Shown: piece by piece, positions 8,074 to 15,307 of the stretch
How positions within the stretch are numbered: position 1 is the first letter of the stretch
How the letters are laid out: each line of letters opens with the position of its first letter
Source of the DNA: Nonomuraea aridisoli
Lineage (GTDB): Bacteria > Actinomycetota > Actinomycetes > Streptosporangiales > Streptosporangiaceae
Length of the DNA stretch: 48,841 bases
Reading direction: 5' to 3'
NCBI RefSeq assembly: GCF_003236395.1
Contig: NZ_POUD01000032.1
Coordinates: 1 to 48,841, forward strand
Notes under the pieces: model-generated
Told to the model about the DNA's origin: nothing
Database searches by the model: none
The model's input: only the letters and a program-made list of their open reading frames with translations
Program-made: the position numbers and the translations under genes

Positions 8074-8430
8074 TCACGCCTCGATCTTGCGCAGGCAGAC
8101 CAGCGGAATGCCGTCTACGGTCAGGGGCTCGTCAGAAGGGACTTGACGTCGTTTCGCCCGCACCGTGCTGCGGTCGTAGGGGCTGTCGAGAGCGACTCTT
8201 GCGCAGCGCGTCTTTCTGACCGTTTCGATGGTGACGATTCGTCCTCGCATGCCCTTCAAGTAGGCGGGCCTGATGCCGTGAATCTCCACGACATCGCCCT
8301 CCTTCAGCGCGGCCGCCGCAATGGCCTTGACCACTTCGCGGCGCTGTTGGATGGCGAGGCTGAGTTGGTCGAGGGTGCCCTCGTCGGCCTGGCTGACGAA
8401 GGTCATGACGTCGGTGATGGTCACGCTCAT
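8074..8430 (-). CDS. Hypothetical protein with a KOW/SH3-like segment
   Basis: 118 residues from ATG 8430 with AAAGGAGGG upstream. The N-terminal 45 residues are helical (DEGTLDQLSLAIQQRREVVK). Residues 45-75 (EGDVVEIHGIRPAYLKGMRG) have the short-strand, glycine-rich pattern of a KOW or SH3-like barrel often found in nucleic-acid-associated proteins. The end, DGIPLVCLRKIEA, is another strand pair. Residue similarity is weak, so the fold assignment is tentative. Confidence 0.6.
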   Translation of the reverse strand: MSVTITDVMTFVSQADEGTLDQLSLAIQQRREVVKAIAAAALKEGDVVEIHGIRPAYLKGMRGRIVTIETVRKTRCARVALDSPYDRSTVRAKRRQVPSDEPLTVDGIPLVCLRKIEA

Positions 8431-8449
8431 GGTGAGGGTGGCCCTCCTT

Positions 8450-8569
8450 TCAGGTCAGCGGAAGGTTCGTGAGCAGAGCGCGGGTGCAGTCGAACGGCAT
8501 GGCCGGGCGGTCCTGCGTGCCGAGGGGATGGCGGGCGGGCCGTCGCCGGCGCTGGTGCCGGCTCATCAT
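8450..8569 (-). CDS. 39-residue basic micro-ORF, coupled
   Basis: An ORF too short for usual gene callers. Its first ATG (8569) overlaps the TGA of the upstream gene as ATGA, with a second ATG directly after. The product begins MMSRHQRRRRPARHPLG and ends LLTNLPLT, with nine or more arginines in its first half. The coupling and its fit in an otherwise empty 135-base gap are the main support; no homologue is recognised. Confidence 0.45.
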   Translation of the reverse strand: MMSRHQRRRRPARHPLGTQDRPAMPFDCTRALLTNLPLT

Positions 8570-9213
8570 GCGGCGTTCTTTCGGCTGCGCCGCCGAGCGC
8601 CCCAGCCGACGCCGTGGTCGACGACCTCGGCCAGCAGGAGAGAGTCCACGTCGAGGGCGGGCGCCAGACGCATCGAGGCGATGACGCCGACGACCTCGCC
8701 GGGCATATGGTCGTCGAGGACGTCCAGATGCTGCGCGGGCCGCCGCCCGGCGGTGCGGTAGCAGGGGAAGCGTTCGGTGACCCGGGTCAGCCAATCGCCG
8801 TTGACCGCGACCGGTCTGCCGCGCAGCTCGCCGATCCGCGCGCCGTCACAGGACCAGGGTGACCACTCGACCGTGCGCAGCGGTTTGCCGTCCGTACTGG
8901 AGTACTTGATCCACTTGCCTGCCAGGTTGAGCGCAGGCCGCCGGTCGAGCAGTTCGGGTGCTCTGGTGCGGTGCCAGGTGTAGGTGCCGTCCGGCGGCAG
9001 ACCCGGCAAGTGGGCGGCGCTGATATTGACGCCGTCGACGTCGAGGCGCACCTTGGCGAGGTCCCACACCGTGTAGCGGTCGCTGAGCAGGACCTTGCCG
9101 TCTGCCCGTACGAAGGTCACGAGCTTGGGGTTGAGGACCAGGTCGCAGACCAGGTCACGCAGAAGGGTGAGCCGGGTGCCGGGGCGGGCGAGTGGGCGTA
9201 TGTCCAGTCTCAT
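8566..9213 (-). CDS. Hypothetical protein
   Basis: 215 residues from ATG 9213, immediately after the TAG (9214-9216) of the phosphatase-like gene. The sequence is a mixed alpha/beta protein with several aspartates (KVRLDVDGVNISAAHLPG; DGTYTWHRTRAPELLDR; LNLAGKWIKYSSTDGKPL) and a helical, basic C-terminus. No catalytic signature is recognised. The immediate junction suggests co-translation with the phosphatase-like protein; it might be its partner, but that is only an inference. Confidence 0.7.
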   Translation of the reverse strand: MRLDIRPLARPGTRLTLLRDLVCDLVLNPKLVTFVRADGKVLLSDRYTVWDLAKVRLDVDGVNISAAHLPGLPPDGTYTWHRTRAPELLDRRPALNLAGKWIKYSSTDGKPLRTVEWSPWSCDGARIGELRGRPVAVNGDWLTRVTERFPCYRTAGRRPAQHLDVLDDHMPGEVVGVIASMRLAPALDVDSLLLAEVVDHGVGWGARRRSRKNAA

Positions 9214-9942
9214 CTACTTTCCTTCCCGGTAGTGATCGAGCAGGTCGATGACGGCGATCGTGGTGTTGTCCCGGTCGGTGCCGCTGTCGGCCAGGAGGAG
9301 CAGCTGATTCAGGGCGTAGCCGCCGTCGTGGTAGTGCGCGGCCAGGGCGTGCAGGTGCGTGTTCGTCGCGGTCGGGTCGTCGCGCCGGTCGGGGGAGGTC
9401 AGGTGCGTGGTCAGCCCCTGGGTGGCCACGACGAGGCGGGTGAACTGGTTGAGGGCGACGATGCTGAAGTGTGGCCAGGCGTCCTGGTGCCTGGAGGACA
9501 CGCTGCAGGGGGTCGTGGACGGGTGGCAGAACGGCACGGTGAGTGTCTCCACCTGGCCGTCGGGGGTGAGACCCCAGACGGGTACGTTGCCGGCCCAGGC
9601 CAGGCTGATGCCGCTGTAGCGGTTGATGGCCACGACGGTGGCGCTGCTGGCGCCTTCCCGCCCGGGAACGACGGAGTGGTTGCGGTCGTCGACGTAGTGC
9701 TTGGCCGCACGCAGCGCTTCGACCGGGTCGCCGGTTGAAGCGGCCACCGCCGCGGCGATCTGGGCGGTGATCTGCGCGCACTCGGCGGCGTCGGCGTGGT
9801 CGCCGTCGCCGTCCGCGACGGCGACGGCCAGGGAACGGCCTGCGTCGCAGATGTGCAGGTAGTCGGCGTTGTGGTCGCGGCCGCCGGCGATGCTGTCGTA
9901 GTACAGGACGGCCAGTTCACCTGGGGGACTGTGAGCGATCAT
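9214..9942 (-). CDS. PP2C-like (PPM) Ser/Thr phosphatase
   Basis: 242 residues from ATG 9942 after GAGGAGAAGTCA. The PPM pattern is present: an N-terminal DGRDHNAD-like segment (GGRDHNADYLH), AVADGDGDHADAAECA with the metal-binding aspartates, ASSATVVAINRYSG, LAWAGNVPVWGL and the C-terminal TDRDNTTIAVIDL with the conserved D-N-T/N. Metal-dependent PP2C enzymes remove phosphate from serine/threonine residues. A phosphatase of this type inside a DNA-processing cassette is unusual; I see no kinase in the window. The short N-terminus compared with housekeeping PP2C enzymes leaves activity uncertain. Confidence 0.75.
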   Translation of the reverse strand: MIAHSPPGELAVLYYDSIAGGRDHNADYLHICDAGRSLAVAVADGDGDHADAAECAQITAQIAAAVAASTGDPVEALRAAKHYVDDRNHSVVPGREGASSATVVAINRYSGISLAWAGNVPVWGLTPDGQVETLTVPFCHPSTTPCSVSSRHQDAWPHFSIVALNQFTRLVVATQGLTTHLTSPDRRDDPTATNTHLHALAAHYHDGGYALNQLLLLADSGTDRDNTTIAVIDLLDHYREGK

Positions 9943-10032
9943 TGACTTCTCCTCGAGGAAAGCGAGAACGTCCCCGGGCCTGCGCTGGCGGGCGCGGGGG
10001 CGGCAGGATCGGGAGCGGCGTCCTGGTGGGGG

Positions 10033-11289
10033 TTACTCGGGCGGAGCGGGATCGTCGTCGCCCAGCTCGTCGCCGAGTTCGGCGTCCACAGCGTCGGCGC
10101 CGGGGTCGGCGTGGACCCTCTCGCACAGGGCGGCGAAATCCTTCAGCTGGTCGATGCTGGCGCGCCGCATCGTCGTGTTGGTCCTGGCGGCGAAAGCTCG
10201 GTGCAGATCGGTCATGCCGCCCTGCCACAGGCGGAGGATGTGTTGGCGCCATTGTTCGGACTCCCGCTCGACGTCGTCCTGGGCGTCGTGCTCGGCGTCC
10301 GGCATGGTCTGCTCGGCGGGGCTGTCCGGGCCGGCCGGGTCGCTTCGGTCGGCCGGTGAGGGAGGCGGAGCGGTACTCGGCTGCTGCGCGCCGGCAGGAC
10401 CGCTCTGGTCCACGCCCTGGCCGGTCTTCTGCCGGCCGGTGGTGAGGGTGGTGCCGATCGCGTTGAGGACGGCGCCAAGCTGCCGGGTGAGGTGGCCGGC
10501 CTGGCTGGCCTGCCGCCAGATGTCGCGCACCTGCTCGGGGGTGGTGGCGGCCATGGCCTGGGCGATGTAGTCGAGGGTGTGCTCGCCGGTGGTGAGCTCC
10601 GGGGTGTCACGGCGTGCCACGGCGGCGCGCTCGGGGACGGTGCCGGTCATCACCTGCCGGGGGGAGATGCCCTCCACGCGCAGGCGCGGCACCGGGAACG
10701 TCACCGGTTTGCCGTTCTCGATGGTGCTGCCTTTGGTGACCATCAGCCACGCATCGACGTAGTCGCCGATCTTCTCGACCATGGCGGCCCGGTTGGGCAG
10801 GTCCTCGGCGGCGTTGAGCCCTTCGGTGACCAGCAGCCAGGTGCCCAGACTCGGCAGGTCCTGGGGATACACCGACAGCCGGGTTTTGATGGAGCAGCGC
10901 AGGCGGCCTTCGGCCTTGCACAGGCACGGCCGGCCGGACTTCTGCTCGATGGTGGCGCCGTCGCACCGCCGCAGGCAGTACGGGCCGTCCCACTGCTCCA
11001 GCCACTGGGTGAGCGGCGCGCGGGGCAGCAGCACGGGGATCTCGTCGGCGGCGGTGACCACCTGCCACTTGTCCATACCGCGGGTCATCTCGGTGACGGT
11101 GCCGCCGTACAGGTCGGCGGCGGCCTCGATCATCGGCCGGGACGGTGAGGAGAAGCGGAAGGTGAACAGCTTCCTCGGCCGCACGCCGTTGCCGTGCGGC
11201 ACGCTGTCCCCGATGCGGATATGGCCGTCAGGCCAGTAAGCGCGTTGCCGGCGGCGAATGCTCGCGAAGACGGCGGGGTCGACCGGCAT
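10033..11289 (-). CDS. Recombination directionality factor-like (Gp3-like) protein
   Basis: 418 residues from ATG 11289, overlapping the stop of the nuclease gene (ATGA). Residues 20-200 match the order of the phiC31 Gp3-like RDF family: KLFTFRFSSPSRPMIEAAAD, LYGGTVTEM, WQVVTAADEIPVLLPR, a Cys-containing block RRCDGATIEQKSGRPCLC, then LSVYPQDLPSLGTWLLVTEG. In phages this family switches a serine integrase from integration to excision. The remaining 200 residues are a disordered proline/serine/acid-rich linker and a helical, acidic tail. No serine integrase is present in the window, so the present role may be different, or its partner lies elsewhere. Confidence 0.75.
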   Translation of the reverse strand: MPVDPAVFASIRRRQRAYWPDGHIRIGDSVPHGNGVRPRKLFTFRFSSPSRPMIEAAADLYGGTVTEMTRGMDKWQVVTAADEIPVLLPRAPLTQWLEQWDGPYCLRRCDGATIEQKSGRPCLCKAEGRLRCSIKTRLSVYPQDLPSLGTWLLVTEGLNAAEDLPNRAAMVEKIGDYVDAWLMVTKGSTIENGKPVTFPVPRLRVEGISPRQVMTGTVPERAAVARRDTPELTTGEHTLDYIAQAMAATTPEQVRDIWRQASQAGHLTRQLGAVLNAIGTTLTTGRQKTGQGVDQSGPAGAQQPSTAPPPSPADRSDPAGPDSPAEQTMPDAEHDAQDDVERESEQWRQHILRLWQGGMTDLHRAFAARTNTTMRRASIDQLKDFAALCERVHADPGADAVDAELGDELGDDDPAPPE

Positions 11290-12251
11290 CAGGCGGCGTC
11301 CTTTCTCGTCGGTGGCTGGATGGGCTTGTAGCCGCGCAGATCGCGGGTGTGCAGGTAGCTGGTGACCGGCTGCAGCCCGCGGAAGGCGGCGAACGCCTGC
11401 TCGTCGGCGGGCAGCGGGATGAACCCGTAGCCGGTGGTGCGGAGGTTGAGCACGGCGGCGCCGACGAAGTCCGGGGTCGGCACCTCGTGGCTGGCGTCGT
11501 GGTGCGCGGCCGCGCCGTAGCGGCACTCCCGCGGGCAGAACAGGCTGACCGGAGCCCGCCGCAGCGCGGCCAGCTGCAGCGGGTAGTCCTCCCACACCGT
11601 GGAAGCGGGGTGCTTGAGGGAGGTCTTGATGTCCACCAGCCACAGACCGGACGGGGTCGGCAGCGGGTCGGCCGGCACTGCGCGCGGCCTGAAACGCGGA
11701 ACCAGAGGCGAGGTCGGAGTGGGGAAGCGCAGCCCCACCCACAGGTCGCTGGTGCCTGCATAGCCGAGCTCGCGGTGCAGCATGGTGCACTCGGCGGCGA
11801 TGACGTCGCGGTCGATGTCGACGCCGAAGTCGGCCAGCCACTGGCGGTAGGAGCCGACGAACGGCTCGGCGTCCGGGTCCGGTGCGATCGGCGCGCCCCC
11901 GAGGTTGATGGCGTGGGCCTGGCGGTGGATACGGCTGCCGAGCTCCCGGCGTTTCTCCCATTCCTGCTTGTAGGCGGCTTTGGCCTGGCGGACGAACTCG
12001 GCCAGCTCGTCCGGGTCGGCGGCCGCGCGGATCGCCTGCGGCAGGTGTTCGGCGAACCATTCGGCCGTCACCTTCGCGGCCGCCGGCGGCAGCGCGTCGA
12101 TGGCGAGCTGGTCCAGCACGTTGGTGACCGACACCAGCAGGCGCCCCGGAAAGGCCGGGTCGTCGTAGTAGCGGCCGTGGGCGGTGGCCACGGCGTGCTG
12201 CGGGGCGTGGTCGGCGTCCTCCAGCTGCGCCGGGCGGCCCTCGCCGCTCAT
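11289..12251 (-). CDS. PD-(D/E)XK nuclease, RecB/Cas4-like
   Basis: 320 residues from ATG 12251; the longer in-frame extension to 12701 is arginine-rich shadow coding. The motif order fits RecB-family exonucleases: a GSRIHRQAH box (residues 105-113) with the motif-I histidine, GYAGTSDLWVG (D169), LWLVDIKTS (D207-x-K209) and a YPLQLAAL box (Y223, Q226). These residues coordinate a divalent metal and cut DNA, often working with recombinases. ATGA overlaps couple it to genes on both sides, including the RDF-like gene. Its role in element DNA recombination is probable, not shown. Confidence 0.8.
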   Translation of the reverse strand: MSGEGRPAQLEDADHAPQHAVATAHGRYYDDPAFPGRLLVSVTNVLDQLAIDALPPAAAKVTAEWFAEHLPQAIRAAADPDELAEFVRQAKAAYKQEWEKRRELGSRIHRQAHAINLGGAPIAPDPDAEPFVGSYRQWLADFGVDIDRDVIAAECTMLHRELGYAGTSDLWVGLRFPTPTSPLVPRFRPRAVPADPLPTPSGLWLVDIKTSLKHPASTVWEDYPLQLAALRRAPVSLFCPRECRYGAAAHHDASHEVPTPDFVGAAVLNLRTTGYGFIPLPADEQAFAAFRGLQPVTSYLHTRDLRGYKPIQPPTRKDAA

Positions 12252-12706
12252 CGCGGCTGCGGCCGGCCCGCGGCCGCCATGGACGCCGGCAGCGGAGCGC
12301 CGTATACCGGCCGCCCATCGATGAAGATCCGCAGCCGGTCGGCGGAGTCCTGGTCGCGCGTGTACACCTCGACGACGATGCCGCCGTCGAGGGCCTGAAA
12401 GACGTAGCCGGTGACCTGGTCGGCGTAGACCCGGGCGATAGGCCAGCCGGCGCTGGTTTCCAGCATTTCGGCTCCGATCGTCTCCACGTCGACGATGCAG
12501 CGGCCGGTCAGGGTGATGACATCGCCGATGGCTTGCAGAGTGTCGGCGCCCCAGTTGCCGTGGTCGGCCAGGAGCCGCTGATAGATGGCTTCGATCGCCT
12601 GCACATCCGAAAGCCGGGGCTCGCTGGCGTTCGGTGCGGCTGAAGCCTCGTCGGCGGGCGAGGCGGGACGCGGGCTCGGGATGGGAAGGTCGGACAGGCA
12701 CACCAC
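12248..12706 (-). CDS. Hypothetical protein
   Basis: 152 residues if started at GTG 12706, which has AAAGGGAGG five bases upstream; a TTG at 12736 is less likely. The first 40 residues are proline/serine-rich. The rest is compact alpha/beta (LSDVQAIEAIYQRLLADHG; ITLTGRCIVDVETIGAEML; VTGYVFQALDGGIVVEVYT). Its stop overlaps the nuclease ATG. No known family. Confidence 0.65.
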   Translation of the reverse strand: MVCLSDLPIPSPRPASPADEASAAPNASEPRLSDVQAIEAIYQRLLADHGNWGADTLQAIGDVITLTGRCIVDVETIGAEMLETSAGWPIARVYADQVTGYVFQALDGGIVVEVYTRDQDSADRLRIFIDGRPVYGAPLPASMAAAGRPQPR

Positions 12707-12749
12707 GGGCGCCTCCCTTTCGTGAAGCGGGGACAAGGGGATGCGAAAA

Positions 12750-12786
12750 GGGCGCGGCCCGCCGCTTGTGGCAGGTGGCCGCGCCC
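12750..12786 (-). terminator. Intrinsic terminator after the DUF932-like gene
   Basis: GGGCGCGGCC (12750-12759) pairs exactly with GGCCGCGCCC (12777-12786). On the minus strand the hairpin is followed by CTTTTCGCAT, a short T-run. It lies 22 bases past the stop of the gene 12809-13945. Confidence 0.7.
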
Positions 12787-12808
12787 AGGTGGCGAGGGGA
12801 GAGCTGGG

Positions 12809-13945
12809 TCAGAGGCGGGCGGCCAGCTGCATCGCGCGCAGCGCCTGGCTTTCCATCTCATGCGCCAGATCGGCGTTGGGCACGGTCTGGGCGACGCTGG
12901 TGATGGCGTGCATGACGCCGCCGGCCGTCAGGTCCGCACCCTTGATGAAGTGGGCGAGAATCTGCTCCTGCTGCTCTTCGCCGAAGGACAGCTTCTTCGT
13001 CACCAGCTCGATGGTCCGGCTCGGGTCGGCGATCTGCGTGCGAGCCAGGCCGGACAGCTCGTGAAGTTTGGCGCGGACGTAGTCCACGTCGAGGAAGGTG
13101 GTCACCGCGTCGCGGGTCTGCGCGGTGATCAGCTCCAGGTTCTTCTTGGCCGTCTCGTCGCTCCAGCGCACGATGCCTTCCTCCATCCGGGCGCCGAGGT
13201 GGACGTGCCGGGGGGCGTCAGCGGTGATGGTCATGCCGTTGCGGCACACCTGGACGACCAGCCGGGGGATGATCGTGAAGGCTCCGCAGCCGGTCTCGCT
13301 GTTGGACAGCAGGAACCCGGCGAACACGACGGGGTTGTCGGCGCCGGCGGCGCCGGTGAACGGGCTGCGGTAGTCGCGCAGCAGATCAGGCGCCAAAGCG
13401 CGGACCTGCTCGCACACCACCCTGACGTACATGCGGCGCTCGGTCAGGTCGCAGCCGTCGATCTGAACCCGGACGCCCGCCAGGCGCACGCCATCCAGCG
13501 CCGCCATCAGCACGTCGAGGTCGTCGATGATCCGGTAGCTGTCGGACAGGAACGCCCGGGCGATGCCCTCGCCGCCGCCGGTGTGCAGGCCACGCATCAG
13601 GAACGGCCGGTTCGCGGTCTCCATCCAGCCGTTGACGTTGGCGTCGTACAGGTCAGGCTTCTCCGAGCGCAGCCGCCGCAGGTACGCCTGGGGGATGCCG
13701 AGCTTGCCGGCCAGGCCCTGGTCGCAGACCTGCGTAGGCAGGTACAGGCCGGCAGTCGTGGTGACGCCGTTGTCCGACAGCAGCGGCGGGGTGCCGACCA
13801 GCTGCAGCCGGGTGCCGGCGGCGCGGATCTGGTCGCTGTGGACGACGACGTCGACCTTGTGAGCCTGCTGGCGGCGCAGCAGGTCCACCAGATCTTCCAG
13901 GCGAGCGTTGCGGGTGGTCAGCGCGACCGGAGCTGTGGAAGTCAT
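12809..13945 (-). CDS. DUF932-family plasmid/phage-like protein
   Basis: 378 residues from ATG 13945. The DUF932 signature is visible in the middle: GIARAFLSDSYRIIDDLDVL (residues 125-146), preceded by PTQVCDQGLAGKLGIPQAYL and WMETANRPFLMRGL. Members of this family are widespread on plasmids and phages, commonly near single-strand-annealing or recombination genes; a biochemical role has not been generally established. The C-terminal 100 residues are helical. It is flanked by hairpins on both sides, suggesting independent transcript ends within the cassette. Confidence 0.75.
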   Translation of the reverse strand: MTSTAPVALTTRNARLEDLVDLLRRQQAHKVDVVVHSDQIRAAGTRLQLVGTPPLLSDNGVTTTAGLYLPTQVCDQGLAGKLGIPQAYLRRLRSEKPDLYDANVNGWMETANRPFLMRGLHTGGGEGIARAFLSDSYRIIDDLDVLMAALDGVRLAGVRVQIDGCDLTERRMYVRVVCEQVRALAPDLLRDYRSPFTGAAGADNPVVFAGFLLSNSETGCGAFTIIPRLVVQVCRNGMTITADAPRHVHLGARMEEGIVRWSDETAKKNLELITAQTRDAVTTFLDVDYVRAKLHELSGLARTQIADPSRTIELVTKKLSFGEEQQEQILAHFIKGADLTAGGVMHAITSVAQTVPNADLAHEMESQALRAMQLAARL

Positions 13946-13987
13946 GCCAGGTGCCCTTTCGTCAAAACGGACAGCGAGGATGTGAAA

Positions 13988-14017
13988 GGGCCCGGCCGCA
14001 CACAGGCGGCCGGGCCC
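13988..14017 (-). terminator. Intrinsic terminator between two cassette genes
   Basis: GGGCCCGGCCGC (13988-13999), loop ACACAG, and GCGGCCGGGCCC (14006-14017) form a 12-bp stem. On the minus strand the hairpin is followed by TTTCACATCC. It separates the gene ending at 14105 from the one starting at 13945. Confidence 0.7.
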
Positions 14018-14104
14018 AAGGAGAGAAAGGCCAGCGGGACAGGCGCAGGCTCACGCTGGTCTGAGGACCAGAAAGGTGGGTGCGTCAGACCTGACGTGCC
14101 GGCA

Positions 14105-14671
14105 TCAGCAGGTCGAGGCCAGCGCGTCCAGGAACTCGTCCTGTCCGGGAAGCTGGTTCAGCGGCCAGCCTGTGAGCAGCGCCACCGGCCACTGACCTGG
14201 CAGGCTCTGCCTCGTGACGAAGCGGCCACGGTTGTGCGGCTGGAGCTGCTGGCCCCGATACACCTCGAACACCATCACGTCGAGGTCGATCACGTACCCC
14301 CACTCGCAGTGCGAGGAGTTGACGGGGAAGTCCGAGGCGTCCACGATGACGCCCGCCTGCAGCATCTTCTCCACGTCGCCCTGGGTCTGCCAGAGCAGCT
14401 CCCACCAGTGCAGGCTCGGCGACGGGCAGGCAGGGTCGCCAGCGTACGTGCTCAGCCGCTCGATGTCGTCCGCGGTGGGCCAGCTGTCCGGGCTGACCAC
14501 CCGCAAGGCGACGATGCGTTGCCGAAGCAGGTCGGGGGCCCGCATCGCGGCGTGCAGCCACGCCAGCACGCCGAGGCCGACGCCGGCCGGATAGGAGTCG
14601 TCATGGTTGTAGGCGATCTTCTCGGCCTTGCCGGCGACGAACCCGACGAATCCGCGCGTCGCCACGATCAC
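14105..14671 (-). CDS. Hypothetical protein
   Basis: 188 residues from ATG 14671, overlapping the BldC stop by ATGA. The protein has a short hydrophobic start (MIVATRGFVGFVAGKAEKIAY), an aromatic central segment (LHWWELLWQTQGDVEKMLQ) and VFEVYRGQQLQPHNRGRF, then a proline-rich end. It resembles a recurring hypothetical of actinobacterial phages and plasmids in length and W-rich pattern, but I cannot name a family. Confidence 0.7.
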   Translation of the reverse strand: MIVATRGFVGFVAGKAEKIAYNHDDSYPAGVGLGVLAWLHAAMRAPDLLRQRIVALRVVSPDSWPTADDIERLSTYAGDPACPSPSLHWWELLWQTQGDVEKMLQAGVIVDASDFPVNSSHCEWGYVIDLDVMVFEVYRGQQLQPHNRGRFVTRQSLPGQWPVALLTGWPLNQLPGQDEFLDALASTC

Positions 14672-14871
14672 TGCCCCATCGAGTCGGTGCCCGGCGTGCC
14701 GCTCAGCAGGGCCCGCACCTCGGACTCGCGGTAGCGGCGGTGCCCGCCCAGCGTGCGGATGGAGGTGAGCTTGCCCGCCTTGGCCCAGCGGGTGACCGTC
14801 TTGGGGTCGACGCGGAACATCGTCGCGACCTCGGCCGGCGTCAACAGAGGCTCGGCTTCGTGGTTGGTCAT
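14668..14871 (-). CDS. bldC: BldC-family MerR-like DNA-binding protein
   Basis: 67 residues from ATG 14871. The sequence LLTPAEVATMFRVDPKTVTR and the following WAKAGKLTSIRTLGGHRRYR are close to identical, from memory, to Streptomyces BldC. BldC is a short wHTH protein that binds DNA as head-to-tail oligomers and controls development and, in elements, can act like an excisionase-type (Xis) helper. Here it sits in a recombination cassette, between two coupled hypotheticals, so it is more likely an element-borne paralogue than the chromosomal developmental copy. The overlaps indicate expression within the cassette. Confidence 0.9.
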   Translation of the reverse strand: MTNHEAEPLLTPAEVATMFRVDPKTVTRWAKAGKLTSIRTLGGHRRYRESEVRALLSGTPGTDSMGQ

Positions 14872-15245
14872 GGCTGATCCTTCGATTCGGTGATGGACGG
14901 AGGGATTAAGGAGTGAGGAAGCGCCGGCGGGTACGGCGGCCGCGGGCGACCGGCGAGCAGGGCCTCGGCGTAGCGCCGCAACGCCGGATCGCCGATCTCA
15001 GCGGGGTGGCTGTAGGTGCCCTCCCAGTCGCCGACGCCGGTGGAGTCGTGGACGGCGCTGATGTGGTCCAGCTGGACGACGCAGCCGCAGCCGCCTGAGC
15101 AGCGGGCGAGCAGACGGATCGTCCACGTGGCCTGATAGTCGCGGTCTCGGCTGGTCAGGCACCTGCGGCAATCGGAGTGGCCGTCCTCGGCGTACTGGGT
15201 GTCGAGACCCTCCACGATCTTGAACAGGTATTCGGACGGGGTCAT
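14868..15245 (-). CDS. Small Cys-containing hypothetical protein
   Basis: 125 residues from ATG 15245, stop overlapping BldC ATG. Four cysteines in CRRCL and ARCSGGCGCVVQLD spacing may bind zinc. The rest is acidic N-terminally and proline-rich at the end. The first 20 residues (MTPSEYLFKIVEGLDTQY) look helical. Function unknown. Confidence 0.65.
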   Translation of the reverse strand: MTPSEYLFKIVEGLDTQYAEDGHSDCRRCLTSRDRDYQATWTIRLLARCSGGCGCVVQLDHISAVHDSTGVGDWEGTYSHPAEIGDPALRRYAEALLAGRPRPPYPPALPHSLIPPSITESKDQP

Positions 15246-15263
15246 GCCACCTCCGGAGAGAGA

Positions 15264-15298
15264 GCCGCCGCACCCGGTGCTGGGCGGGGTGCGACGGC
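15264..15298 (-). terminator. Hairpin between the ParB-like gene and the Cys protein gene
   Basis: Near-perfect 12-bp stem, GCCG-C-CGCACCC (15264-15275) with GGGTGCG-A-CGGC (15287-15298), one mismatch. It sits ten bases past the stop of the gene 15308-17137. There is no T-tract on the minus strand; it may be an attenuating or stabilising RNA hairpin. Confidence 0.5.
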
Positions 15299-15307
15299 AT
15301 GACGGGG

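Noticed and set aside
11289..12701. 470-residue reading of the nuclease gene
   Set aside because: The first 150 residues are arginine-rich shadow coding of the overlapping gene; ATG 12251 gives the motif-bearing protein with ATGA coupling.
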